A stretch of DNA of 64,000 nucleotides from Salvator merianae (GCA_003586115.2 QVOM02000034.1:131847936-131911935), one strand, 5' to 3'. Shown: positions 24,673 through 36,378, numbered from the stretch's first letter. Notes: generated from the letters alone by a model not told the origin. A program made the numbers and translations.

Positions 24673-25490
24673 GGGTGTGATCAGACGGGCTATTTTGGGC
24701 ATCTTCTAGTCATACGGAAGCTGCGGCATTCATAAAGCTCGCTAGTAAAGCCGTCTCTGTGCCTCTCGGAGGCTGCCTGGGTTGGCTCTTCTATATTCGG
24801 CTTTTCTGTGCTTTCGGGTCACCTTGGGGAACACCTCAACCAATCAGAGCCTTGCAGGAAGCCATGGGACAATAGCACAAGAAGGGAGGGGGAGAGTGAG
24901 CTCTTGCTGGCACTTTTCAAACTCCCTGCCTTCTGTACATGAAAAAATATTTTAGCAGCAAGGCATGGGAGAAAGCCCCTTGCTACTAAAGTCCAGCGTG
25001 CTTTTTTAACTACAAAATGCAAGGGGTTTGAAAAGTTTCTCCGCACCGGCAAATCTCTTCCTCCCCTTTTCTCCCCATGCCGGCAGATCTCTCCCTCTGC
25101 TCAGTTCAACTGAGGCAGCCACTTCCTGCCTCTCTGCAGAAGCAGCTTCCATACAAGTCCTTAACTGCCAAGGTTTTCCCTTTTCCAAAGGAAACGTCTC
25201 CCTCTCTGCCCTCTGCTCCGGTTCCCTGAGGCTTCAGTAAATGGGGAAATAAGGGATCCAGTGACGTGAGGAAATCCTGGCAGTTAAGGAGTTAATGACT
25301 TGGGGAACTGATTAGCAAAGAGACGGGGAGTCACCAATCAGGAAGCAGCTCCCTTTGCAGGCTGTGACGTGTTGGATCAGTGAATCGCTTCATCAGTAAG
25401 TGTATGTGGAAAGCTTTTTCCCTGTGCGCCCAGGAACTACCCGCTCCTTTCATGAAGGCGATTTTAAAAATTGCTAGTCTGAACACAGCC
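24673..25490. mobile_element. Family B DNA transposon, TCT duplication
   Basis: An 818-bp non-autonomous element with ends GGGTGTGATCAGACGGGC and GCTAGTCTGAACACAGCC. It is flanked by TCT at 24670-24672 and 25491-25493. It interrupts the L2 reverse transcriptase. Removing it and one TCT restores the L2 colinearity (ACTCTGTCTCCAATACC). It aligns along its length with 62159-63562 and shows the empty site for the family C element nested there. Confidence 0.82.
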
Positions 25491-25856
25491 TCTGTCTCCA
25501 ATACCCAATCTCCGTAGTCACCCCAACAAAATACCATGGTTGATAGTATTAAAAGCTACTGAGAGATCAAAGGGAATCAACAGGGTATATTGCCCTTGTC
25601 CTTCTCCTGTTAGAAGTCATCTATCAGGGGGAACCAAAGCAGTCTCAATACTATATCCCCACCTGAAGCCCAGACTGAAATGGGTCAAGACAATCCATTT
25701 CCTCCAAGCATGCCTATAGCTGGGTAGCCACAACTCTCTCCAGGCCCACAACTCTCTGGACCAAAAGAAGGACATTAGCAACTAGGTGATAGTTGTTTAA
25801 TGCTTTTGGATCACCAAAAGACTCCTTAAGAAGGAGGCATACTATAGCTTCCTTAT

Positions 25857-28210
25857 GGGCGTGGTCTGACATCGTAAAATTAATCCATATCAGAAGAGTA
25901 CGAGGATTGAGTTCTGATTGTTCCCACATTTGCATTCTAACACAGACTCAGTTTGGACTTGCTTGTTCTCACACTGATGCTTCCCATGCTTGGCATGGGG
26001 AAACTGTACCTTTTCTGTCTCCACCCCTCCACAAATTCCCCTCCCTGCACAGTCAGTGATTGGTCACTGTAGCCATGTGCTTCCCAGAATCCCCTACTTT
26101 GAAAGTGAAGTGCCAACCAAGGCAGGGCTCTGCCAAAGCACAAACCTCTGAACATTATAGGAATACTGTGTAATTGTCATATTATTGGTATTTGGGCTGG
26201 AAGTACAGAATTATGATCAGAAAACCTGAGATTTCTGTATCAGGCCATATCAAAGATCCAAAAATATACTTTTAGAATACATGCCTCCATTCTGGCAACA
26301 AGGAAAAGATTGCAAAACAAGTTGTTTGCCTGCAGAGGAGAAGTTGAGGAAATCTGCATTTGCAAAGGATGGCCTGACAGGAAATAATCTATGTATCTCT
26401 GCTAGTATGACTTTTGAATGAATTCTATGAGGAAAACAAAGCAGTAAAAAATTAGAGCTATTTGGTAATCCAGATAACCTTTATTTACAGTAAATATCAG
26501 AGAGATCTTTATCTGGAATGCTGGAATCTGGCTGCATTCAGATTGAACCTATTGTTCCTAGTCTGACTGAATCATTGTCTGCAGTGGAGCCATGTCATCA
26601 ACTCAGATGTGTAACCAAACTCCTCTTTGTCCTGAAGCCAGAACATTCTGAGTCACTTATCTCCTTTATTCCTTTTCCCACTGTCTCTCTAGCTGCTTCT
26701 TCACCATTCACCTATATGGGACCTCCAGTTCCTGCCCCATGGGCTGGACTGTAGAGGTAGAGTCTCTGCCCCCAGATTTAGAGAATATAAAAATAAGACA
26801 CCAGGAGTAGCTCTCTTTTCCTTCCCTGATCTTCCATCCAGCAAAGTTCCAGTTTCATCTCATCTGCCTGAATATCACTCCCAAGTCCGTTTCATGTCAG
26901 CAAGGGTGAGAACCAACTGCTCCTGGTTAGGTAGTATTTTTATATCAGGTTCTTCCCTTCCTCTTCTCTGTGCCTTCCAAACTGCCAAAGTTCACCTCAG
27001 ATATTTTTCCTGTGCCAAGTTACCACTCCTTATTTGGTTTGCTTTGTGCCTGCACCATTCATTGGGATTCCCTTTTGCTTATATTTTGTACCTCTTTGAA
27101 GCACTCTATGCAGCGCCCACCGGAAATGGCTATTTTCCTCCTTTGATGCTGCCCTCTTAATAAAATATTTTCTTTATTGAAAATACTGCCTTTTGGAGTC
27201 TATCTTGCCTGCTGCTTGCATTCTTTAATAGAGTACTTGCCAATTGAAAGTTATTAAAGCCATACGCAATAAAGATCTTGCTGGGGTTCGTGGTTAGGCT
27301 AGCTAATTTCCCCACATAATACATGTGTCTACCCCACGGCCAGTAACACTGCAGTCCCAACATTAAAATCTTGACTTCACAGAGGCAGGCAAGTCAGGCT
27401 CTGCCCTCTGTATTTCCTTGCTGCCCCCCGAAAGCGCTCAAGATCAGAAGCTGCATTTAACCTTGCCTTGCCTTAAAATTGTTGTGCTGTTGTTTTTTTG
27501 TGCAAAAGTGAGGGAAAGGGTCCCCCAGACTGTGGGAGAAGGGGGAACAACCAGGAGCAAGGAATCCATTTCTCCAGCTACCTCTTTCCCTAGTGTGCAA
27601 CCCACAGCGAACCGTGTTACTGCCTGAAGTTAGCTGTAGCTCTCTGGCAGTTTTGCCCAAAAGTCCATAAACCTAGAAGGAGCTCTACTTGTTAGTTTAG
27701 TTAGCAGTCAGAAGTGGAGGAAGCCTTTAATTTTTTCCTGGCAATGATGAAGGGGGGATAAAGGAGGAGGAAAGGCCACAAGCTGGCAAAGGAAAATGGA
27801 GGACGGCTTTTTTTTCTCCTGGCAGTGGTGGAAGGGAGGGATAAAGGAGAAGGAAGGAAGTACCGTGCTCCCCACCCACCCACCCATGCTGGCAGTGGTG
27901 CCCACCCTCCCAAGTACAATGCCCACAACGAAGACCATCATCGGATGGCAGGAAATGGGAAGCACTCCCTCTGCATGCCCCCCCCCAAAAGTATGGTCCC
28001 TCCCAAATAGTCTCCCTGCACATTTTCACATCACAAAATAAAATGGTGTAGTGATCTGGAACGGGCTGAGAACTCATTAAATCTGAATGCAAAGTGGTCC
28101 AGATTTCTTCAATTTAGTCCAGAAAAACTATGGAAAAGCAAAATCATGTCGGGTCAGTGGGAACTGAAGATGGCCTGTAAACTGATTAAATGCAAAGTCA
28201 GAACGCTCTC
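25857..28210 (-). mobile_element. Family A element interrupted by a 1.28-kb insert
   Basis: The right terminus (GGTCTGACATCGTAAAAT) is at the low-coordinate end and a degraded left terminus (GCAAAGTCAGAACGCTCTC) at the high end. The interior runs 25857-26069 and resumes at 27347, broken within the GATTGG/CTGCAGTCCCAA segment that is continuous in the other copies. It sits inside the L2. The flanking triplets TAT and TAA differ by one base. Confidence 0.7.
26070..27346. mobile_element. Possible solo LTR inside a family A element
   Basis: About 1,277 bp with CACTG on both sides (26065-26069 and 27347-27351), inserted in family A. It has a TATA-like GAATATAAAAATAAG near 26782 and a polyadenylation signal AATAAA near 27160 followed by T-rich sequence, the order expected of U3-R-U5. 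As parsed, the ends are not TG...CA, so LTR identity is inferred from size, duplication and promoter/poly(A) layout. No viral gene is present. Confidence 0.45.
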
Positions 28211-28551
28211 TAAGTGTTGCTGCTGCTGGAACCTCCCCTCCTGCAATGAGGTATTTATCACTTCCTGGACCCACACCCACCCATACTCCTTTGGCTAGCT
28301 TTAATTAGACAGACAAGGATCAAGGGCACAAGTGGCTGCCCAAACCCCTGCAAGGAGCTTGTCCACTTCCTCAAACTATAATAATTGAAACTGATCCAAA
28401 ATAACAGAACCAGACAGTGCTCCAGAAACCTCCACTGAACTGCTTCCAGTTGTGGAGTTCAGTTCTAAGCAAATCTGAGTCAGTTTTTCCCAGAAGTGCC
28501 TTGCAAATTTATCAGAGAGAGCCTCCAAATAGATCCTTGTGTTTAGATATT

Positions 28552-29275
28552 GGGCCTGTTCGCACTTTCCACGCTAGAATGGGCTAATTAGCCCATTCTA
28601 GTGTGGAACAGACCCCATCGTGCAGACACCGTCTGCACGATGGGGCCTGAAAACAGACCCCAAGCTGGATAATGGCATTCGCCAGTGCAAATGCCATTAT
28701 CCATCCCGATGCTCGCCACAACAGCGGCCAGCAAATGTCAGGCTGCTGCCATGGTGACCGGGAGGCCAGCTCGGTGATGATGTCATCACGGTGCGCCGCA
28801 CAGGGCTCCCGGTCGCCTTGGCAGCAGCCTGACGCTTTGTAGGCTGCTGCCGCGGTGACCGCCATTCGCGCCCGTGATCGGGCACCAGAACGCTGGACAG
28901 GGCGCAGCGCAGTCTCGTCCAGCGTCCCTGGCCTGATCGCAGCGGCGTGGGCTCAATTGGGGCCTCGTACGGGCCCATTCGGGCCCGTGCAAAGAGGTAG
29001 ACTCCATTGCATGATGCATGCAATGCATGATGGGCGGGCTGATCGCCCAGAAGATGGCCGACGACGACGACAAGAGGTAGGTGCGAACGAATCCTCACCT
29101 GAAGCTCACTTTGAGCTTCAGGTGAGGATTCGGACAGCTTTTTACTTGTCCGGGCGCTAGTAATGATCGGCAGCAGATCAAGTCTGCTGCCGGTCGCTAC
29201 GGCCCTCCTGTGGTGCAAAACCACTTGTCTAGCAAGTATCCTTGATGCTTGCTAGATACAAGTGCAAACAGGCCC
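28552..29275. mobile_element. Family G element rich in perfect palindromes
   Basis: About 724 bp with ends GGGCCTGTTCGCACTTT and AAGTGCAAACAGGCCC. It interrupts L2 and is GC- and CpG-rich. It contains a 28-bp perfect palindrome at about 28573-28600 (half CTAGAATGGGCTAA), a hairpin CCCATCGTGCAGAC/GTCTGCACGATGGG near 28613-28645, and a 21-nt-arm hairpin at 29088-29132. Its right part (CGATCGGCAGC, CTGCCGGTCGCTACG) recurs at 40216-40346. The flanking bases do not give a clear duplication. Confidence 0.75.
29088..29132. repeat. Perfect hairpin, 21-nt arms, 3-nt loop
   Basis: Arm CGAATCCTCACCTGAAGCTC + A faces its exact complement across CTT. Confidence 0.95.
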
Positions 29276-30000
29276 AATAAAAATCCTTTAATTGCCCAGA
29301 ACAGCTCTCCTGGACACAATGGAGGTGCTTCCACTACTATCACATGGTAAGCATGATAATGTGCTCTTACCTGAGTTTCGTCAGATTCACATGGGGACTT
29401 ATGCCACTTGTGCTCCAGATATCAGTCCTCCTGCTTCATCACATGCAGCTCCCCACTATACCAGGGTGCCTTACATGCTTTGTGGGGTCTCTGAGGGTGC
29501 TTGGGAGCAATCATGTCAATAGCTTGATTCACTTCACTCTTCCAAAGTGAAACCAGAGCCTTCATAGGAACACCACCCATGTCCCCAGCGTCATTAAAAA
29601 TCTGTCAGGTTCCATACATCTCTAAGTGTAGATCATCTCTATGGGTCCTTCACTCCTGCAACGAGGAACTGACACCATAAGCTCATATCCTGTCCATGAC
29701 AATGGGCTCACTACAAGTCCACCTACCAACAGATTCTCACTCTTACCTTCTGTGACAAAGACCAGGTCAAGAGTATGTTCTGCAACATGTGCTGGACCCA
29801 TAACAAGCTGAAACAGCCCCATGGTTGTCACAGAGGCCATGAAACTCTGAGCTGGCCCACTAGCGGCATCCTCAGTATGGACACTGAAGTCCCCCAACAC
29901 CACTCTGCTCGTGATCTTCATGACCACATCCAAGACAGCCTCCACCAACAGCCTCCCATTACAGTGCCAGGATACTGAATCAATATCCTGTAAGATCGCT

Positions 30001-31282
30001 ATTATGGGAGATCCGGCAATGATGCTGGCTCCTCCATAATAGCAATCACTTACCTCCGTCTGCCAGCTCCTTTCATTATCATTTCTCTTGCAAATACCTG
30101 GAAGCCAGTAAAGCTCACAGAAAAAATAAAATAAAGGGAAATGGTGGGCGTTTTGCTAGCTTCCGAGTGTTTGCAAGAGGAATGATAGCAATAGGAGCAA
30201 CAACAGGCAGGGAGAAAAGGCCGCAATTGCCTCCTGCATCTGGCAAAGGTGACAAAAGGCAATCTCAAGATCTTTTTTAGATCCCACAATAGCCTTTTGC
30301 TGTCAAGAGGCACCTATAGGGACAACTTTTAAAAGGTATGTGTGTTCACAGCCCTAAAAGTGTCTAATTGCATAGTTAGCTTCTTATTGCATAGTAAGTC
30401 TGGAAGTGCACAACAGGGTCATTTTGAATTGACCTTTCTCAAATTGCAATAATATTTAGCTGGATTGCACCACATAGTTGCTCAACTGCTTGTTGCATTG
30501 CTTGCCAGATACAGGAAGCAAATGCCAGCATACAGTAGATTTGCTTACCTGCACAACTGGCGAGCAACATACAAAGTTGCCTTACTTCTGGGAACTAGGC
30601 AACTGTCCATCCTCTGTCTTTTGTTGCTTTTCATGCTCTCAGGCAGCTCCCAAAAGTTCTCGGTGAGGTGACTTCAAGTGCACCTCCCGTGTCGTGCAAG
30701 TAAGTGGAACTAACACGGGAAACCCAGCTTTGAGGCTGGATTTCCCATGACAGTTTTGCAATGTGCAAACAGCATTTCATAGGAAACGCCATGGGTATGG
30801 CTTGGCAATGCCAACCCGGCACTGAGAGGATTACAGGTTTTACCTCTTGTCTGGAGGCAGGCTCTGTTTTTATTTAATTGATTATGTTTATTTCTGGATT
30901 TCTATCAATTTCCAAAGAGATTAGATCACAACACCTTTTTCTCCTGTAGATTTTGGGTGTGTCTCCATGGTGATGGCCTCAGTGCTGGATCATGCTTCCT
31001 GCCAGGCTTCTGCAGGCTTTAGGCAGCCTTGGAAAGAGGTCTGATTTCTGCACTACCATCGCTGAGGTTACCATTCTGAAGTCTCCCCTCCTGCACTTGC
31101 AAGGCCTCCTTGCTGTCCATGCACAGATGCAGAAGGCCTTCTTGGAAACGCAGCATACATTGCTGGGATGCTTAATGCACAAGAAGCAGTCTCTGAGCTG
31201 CTTTTCATGCACGTTGCGAGTTGGCATGGGGTGCTGTGAAGATGGGCAGATTTCAGTGCCCCTTCAATATATTTTGAACTCT
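30001..31282. other. Unassigned, probable decayed repeats
   Basis: A small hairpin GGGAAACCCAGC...GCTGGATTTCCC lies at about 30717-30747. No exon or classified element was recognised. Confidence 0.3.
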
Positions 31283-31715
31283 GGCCGCGTTCCGACATGG
31301 CATTTAATCAGTTTACAGGCCGTCTTCAGTTCCCGCTGTCCCGACATGATCTTGCCATTCTGTAGTTTTTCTGGACTATATCGGCAAAATCCGGACTACT
31401 TTGTATTCGGATTTAATGAAGGCTCAAGCCGTTCCAGATCGCTAGCGTGCTTTACTTTGCAGTGTGGGAACGGGGAAGGAGACTATTTGGGAGGGACCAT
31501 ACTTTTTGGGGGGCGTGCAGAGGGAGGGATCCCCATTTTGTGCCATCCAATGACAGACTTTGTGGGTGAGCAGGAAGCGCAGTAGTTTCCTCTGCCTCCA
31601 TTATCCCTCCTTCCATCGCTGCCAGGGGGAAAGAAACCGTCCTCCTTTTTACTTAGCTAAGCTGCAGTCCTTTCTCTTTCTGTAAACTGATTAAATGCCA
31701 TGTTGGAATGCAGCC
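31283..31715 (+). mobile_element. Family A derivative with two left-type ends
   Basis: A 433-bp copy starting GGCCGCGTTCCGACATGG. Its interior follows family A to about 31680. It then ends with ATGCCATGTTGGAATGCAGC + C, which is the inverse of the LEFT end for about 35 bp, not the usual right end. No flanking duplication was found. Confidence 0.75.
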
Positions 31716-33269
31716 TATGAATCTGTAATTGAAACTGTAAGCCCTTTGGGGCAGGGATTTACACTCTTGTTCTTTATAAAATATCAACAAAATAGATATC
31801 TCAGTACACTGGTAAGACTTTGGACTGTGTGTAATTACTGGGGATCGTTTATTGAGTATTTGCTTAGAGGCTTAGCCGATTTCTGTTGTCGTGGTAGCTG
31901 TTGTATTTTATTTATAATGGTTTGGTTTTTCTTTGCCCTTCTTTTGGTTCTGATTCTTCAGAAGATATCAAAAAAACCTGTTGTCTTTTCTGTGTGGGTG
32001 GAATCACTCTGAAATCCGAAGAGATATAATAAGCAAAGACCCATACATACATACAACAACAACAACAAAAATCCAAGGTATCCAACACTGTTGTTCTCCA
32101 TTTTATCCTTAAGAAACCCTATGAAGTAAGTTAGGCTGAGTGGCAATGAATGGGGAAAGATCACTCTGTTTTCATGGCTGAGCAGGAATTCAAACTCAGA
32201 GGCCCTCTTAGGTTCAAGTCTGATACTCAAGACATTAAGGTCATGTTCAGACATAACAAAAGGGGCAACTAGGAGGCGCCTCATAGAGCCAGTGTTTGGC
32301 ATTTGTATTTCCAAGTCTTCTCTAATCCACCTTTTCTAGCATAGAGTGTTTATGAGAAAAGGGAGGGGCAGACTGGTGTGTGAACAGTTCCATCTTGAAG
32401 CCGTCTTTGAGCCGCCTCAGAGATTATTTTTTTGTGCGTGTCTGATCACTTCTTAAGCTAAGCTGCCTTTCATATCACAGTATGTGTAGAGCATACAGGT
32501 ACACCGGACTCCTTCGTTGGGGATTTCCCATTGGCCCACCATCTGCCTCTAGAAGCATCTACATCAGGATCACAATTGCATGGATCACAATTGCTAAGCT
32601 GCTTTTGTCTAGGAAAAGCTGTAGCCAGCTGGGCTGCAACTAAGCAGTTTGAGGCAAGGTCCACATGGCACCTTTGTGGCACTTTGAACACACTACGGAT
32701 GACGGCAGTTGCTGCTGCTACTGATGCTCAAGGGGACTGTTGGCCTCCTTGGGAGCATTCCCATAATCAAACACAGGAAATGGCCTCTTGGGACCATTTC
32801 CTGAAACTGAAGATAGTTCTCTACTAAAACTCTAGACTGATCTTTGATCTTGACTGGGGGAGGAGGTGCGTGAACAGCATGTCTCCACATTAAGATTAGT
32901 GCTATGAGCATAGTGCTATTATTTAATGAAAAGGGAGGGGTACTATGCTTGTAGTGAATCCTCATGTCCAATGAAAATTCTCCCTATAGTCATCATTGCC
33001 ATTTGGGCATCACACAACAAAGGTGCACCATTGGTATGGATTTTGCTGTTTGCATGCACTAGGGCACTTTCCATTGCATTTCCCTTGTGTTCCTTCCCCT
33101 TCTAGAAGCCTGGTAGAAGTGTGCTAGGGTTATACAAAAAGCAGACTTTATGCTGTGATTTCAAATGTTCTTTGAGACACTTCCAGGTAGTACCTGTCCT
33201 TTCACAAAGCCATCTTAAGCATGATGTATCCTTAATACCTGGAACCAAGAAACTCCCTTCTGGAGATAC
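31716..33269. other. Unassigned stretch with a small TTAA-flanked repeat
   Basis: Contains an AAC simple run near 32056 and the element at 32239-32452. No gene was recognised. Confidence 0.3.
32239..32452. mobile_element. Possible miniature transposon with TTAA flanks
   Basis: About 214 bp starting GGTCATGTTCAGACATAAC and ending GTGTCTGATCACTTC, with TTAA on both sides. The interior resembles 50560-50740 (GGGGCAGA, TTTTTGAGCC-like, CCTCAGAG). TTAA duplications are typical of piggyBac, but the ends resemble the GTTCAGAC ends of family B. Confidence 0.4.
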
Positions 33270-33738
33270 AGGATGAAACGCTGGAAAAGACATGTGGAAA
33301 ATTACTGCAGTGGGTAGTTACAGCAGCAAGACTGGTATATGCACAGGAATCGAATAATGCTTTGTTTCTCGCTATAGAAAATTGGATAATTAAACTATTC
33401 GAGTTTACAGAAATTGATAAATTGACATGCCTGATCAGAGAAAAGAATTTACTGACTTTCTGCGTAGAAAAGAAAATATATTATGGGTGGGACTTATTGG
33501 GAAAAATCAAAGTGGAGTATATGTAATGAATAGTTAGAGGTATAATAACAATATACTTGGAATCACCGAGGGAGGGATTGGAAGTCACTTTTAGTCACTT
33601 ATTTATTTTTATTTTCACTTTTTTTCTTTTTTGGTTGTTGCAGTTACCTTTTTCTGTGGTCATTTTTGTTGTGTAATAGTTTTTGTATTTTCTTTTTATG
33701 TGATCTAGAAATCTTAATAAAGTTCTTAAAAAAAACCC
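33270..33738 (+). repeat. L1 LINE ORF2 3' end and 3' UTR
   Basis: Encodes VVTAARLVYAQESNNALFL, IENWIIKL and EFTEIDKLTCLIRE, the C-terminal part of L1 ORF2. It ends in a 3' UTR with AATAAAGTTCTTAAAAAAAA. Confidence 0.75.
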
Positions 33739-35474
33739 TGTTGCATATAGTACAACTGTACTGCTTATAATGCAGTTTCTTCCAGTGCGGCTTTGCTTGT
33801 TTGTTGTCATTAAAATGTAGTCTCCTTGAAACACCATGAAACACCATGAAACACTAAGAAACCACGTTATTCAAGTCATGGTAGGCCAAGTAAACCTGAC
33901 AGTTAGGGGAACAGGTGATGGCACCAGTTCCTCTAATGCAATTGACATAATGCAGTGGTTATTGGAACTGCAGATCAAAGGAAGATTTGCATGCACGTTG
34001 TGGACAACTTCACATGAAGCCCTCAAACAAGTACACAGCGGATGAAGGAATTTCTGTTTGTACACACTTGTGCTAGCTGCCCCTGATGAGCAACGTCCTC
34101 TGAGATTCAACACCAAAAACAGCCCATAAAACCTATTGACTAATGGATTGGAATGGAATCCCTAAGGACTATAGGAGCTCCACACCTGACTGATCTGGAA
34201 TGATACACTGAATACAAGGGGCTGTGTGAATCCTTCCACCAAAGTATTGTGAGTGTTCTCTGAAGAAGACTGAGGTAAGGGCACTCTGGATAGGAGTTGT
34301 GGCAACATGGGGACTGGTAGGCAAAGCCAATGTCCAGGCACATGGGGTCTAGTGCACCCAGGTATTGAGATGCTACAGCCCGTCTTGTATGGCCTGTGCA
34401 GTGAGCACCAATGTGGATGGTGCCATGAAAAATAATAGTATGCAATTGGACTTGAAGGCTGTGGGAACACAGATAACTTTGTGTTCTTTTGTTTGTACCA
34501 CAAGATTTGCAAATTCATTGCCTAGGCTGACGGCTTTCCGGTGTAGTTCGCAATACCCTGTTACACCCTATCCTCCTATACCACATAAATAACATTTCAC
34601 ATCATGGTCTCCTCTGCCACCAGAATGTCAGAACTTTCACCCTTTCTTTTCTTTTGTCCTGATCCTTCCCTCAAGGGGAGTTCACTGAAAGATAAATGTT
34701 TGCTTGAACCACTAAGCAGGAAGCTAAAACCCTACATATTGTTGTTCAAACAGTCAGGTAGCTGCAATAGATTTTGAGGAACTAAAATTGCAATATGGTA
34801 TAGCAAAACATCTCACATAACAATGAATGGAGTTTCAAAAGGGTTTTCTTCCTTGATTTCTTGAGAAAATATAAAGTTCCTCTATTACAACTTCTTTATG
34901 TAATACTAATGAGGGAATCAAGGAACCATTTTTAAAAGACTTTCATTCTCTGTGTATGTGAGACAGAGGGAGAGAAGGCGATTCACCAGTTCTACCTTCC
35001 ATATGTTTTAAAACAAAACAAAATAAAAAACACAAACCTGCTGCAAACCGAAGAAGATAACACCTCAGTTTGTCACTTTGTCAGTGTAGCCAGCCAGTTT
35101 GGATTTGGCTTGTTTGGTGTTGTGTGGGTGCCAGGCAGCCATTTTGCAGCATTGTTATGGTTGTGCCCAGACTTTTAAAGCCAAACCCTGTCTCAAAGCA
35201 GTCATAATAGGCCACAGTGACCTTTATGGTCACTCTGCAGCTCTTTTAAGGCCCTGCCTATTTTAAGGCCTCATTGGGTCAGTTCACTGAGTGCATTAAG
35301 GTTCAGCTATCCTGCAAGCCAAGCCAAAAGAAAGTGTCTGGCTTGGTTCAGGGCTTAGCCAGGCAAGCTCATGCGGAGGAGCTCATGTAAGTGGCCAGCC
35401 AGTTTGACACATCTTTAGTACTCAGGAGAAACTGGGGAAAGAAAGAACAGGAACGCAACTGTAGCAGACGCTAT
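33739..35474. other. No gene recognised
   Basis: A small direct repeat GAAACACCAT occurs near 33828-33850. CCAGCCAGTTTG recurs at about 35089 and 35396. No exon was seen. Confidence 0.3.
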
Positions 35475-36116
35475 TAGGGATGTGCACAAAGGCACTTTTC
35501 CCTTTTCGCTTCACAGCGCTGCGAAGCTACTAGGCTTCGTTTTCGCGCGAAAACTATAGGCGCGAAAACGGAGCCTTTAGTTTTTGCTGCAAAAATCTTC
35601 GCAGCGAAGACCGGGGGCACTGCCTGTCATACAGGCAGCACTACTTTCGCGATCGGCGAAGGTCTTCCCTTCGCATTGATTTGTCTCCGTTTCCGATCGC
35701 TCTCTCATTCCCCCTAGTCTGTCAGTGTGCGCGTGCGAGTGACAGACTAGGGGGAATGAGAGAGCGATCGGAAACGTCAGAAAAATCAATGCGAAGGGAA
35801 GACCTTCGCCGGTCGCTAAAGTTAAGTGCTGCCTGTCACTTAACTTTAGTGATCGATTTTTCTGATGTTTCCGATCGGTCTGCAAGTTCCCTCTTTAAGG
35901 CTGTGAAGCATCCAGGCTTCGATGATATGGAGCTTCTACGGCCAAAAAGAGGGAGCCTGCGGCAAATGGCGAAGGTCTCGAAGGACAGCGAAAGTCACCG
36001 GGACCTTCGCCATTCGCATTCGCTACCCCGTTTTCCCTTCGTATTTCATGCGAAGATGGCAGAAACACCATTTTCGCGTGAAATTCGAAAGGCACGAAGC
36101 TTCGTGCACATCCCTA
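35475..36116. mobile_element. Family C hAT-like element, perfect 8-bp duplication
   Basis: A 642-bp non-autonomous element with ends TAGGGATGTGCACAAAG and CTTCGTGCACATCCCTA. It is flanked by an exact GACGCTAT at 35467-35474 and 36117-36124. The 8-bp duplication points to the hAT superfamily. TTCGC/GCGAA occurs about 19 times by eye, a candidate repeated binding motif. A hairpin with two exact 37-nt arms lies at 35688-35724 and 35740-35776, starting CGTTTCCGATCG. Confidence 0.88.
35688..35776. repeat. Exact inverted repeat, 37-nt arms, 15-nt loop
   Basis: The left arm runs from CGTTTCCGATCG to AGTCTGTCA and the right arm is its exact complement. The loop is GTGTGCGCGTGCGAG. Confidence 0.93.
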
Positions 36117-36378
36117 GACGCTATTCCTTGGGACTGCCTTTTCCCTCAGTCCTCAGCATGCTTGGATTGTGCCTCACTTCTCTTTATGTGAGTCTCTTTA
36201 TGTGACTCCTACTGCCTTTGTTCTGGATCTATAAACCACACAGATTTCATGAAATCTGTGGTATATAAATCTGATAAACAATAAATAAGTAAAAGTGGGC
36301 ATTTCTTTGTGGGCCCATGCATTGGAAGGTATATGTGCACTAGGGTGTGTCATGGCCACTGGCTGAAATTTCTTTAGT

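Larger units (their letters stand above)
23530..30000 (-). repeat. L2 LINE, one minus-strand copy split by nested insertions
   Basis: Pieces run 5' to 3' down the minus strand in L2 order. The endonuclease is at about 29950-29620 (VVLGDFSVH, HTLDLVFVTEG), with a linker to 28216. The N-terminal reverse transcriptase is at 25856-25491, including a frame with LIPFDLSVAFNTINHG. The catalytic QYADDTQL is near 24506-24483. The C-terminal VISKLHYHNALRIGLPLKT is near 24200, with the 3' part to 23530. It is interrupted by 24673-25490 (family B), 25857-28210 (family A with an LTR-like insert) and 28552-29275 (family G). Stops and frameshifts are frequent, so it is dead. Confidence 0.78.

Noticed and set aside
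28552..29275. Open frames in the CpG-rich segment as a gene exon
   Set aside because: The segment is bounded by family G transposon ends and built of hairpins; frames on both strands are open because of base composition.
30992..31585. 197-codon plus-strand open frame
   Set aside because: It runs from unrelated sequence into a family A transposon; the frame is not conserved in other copies.
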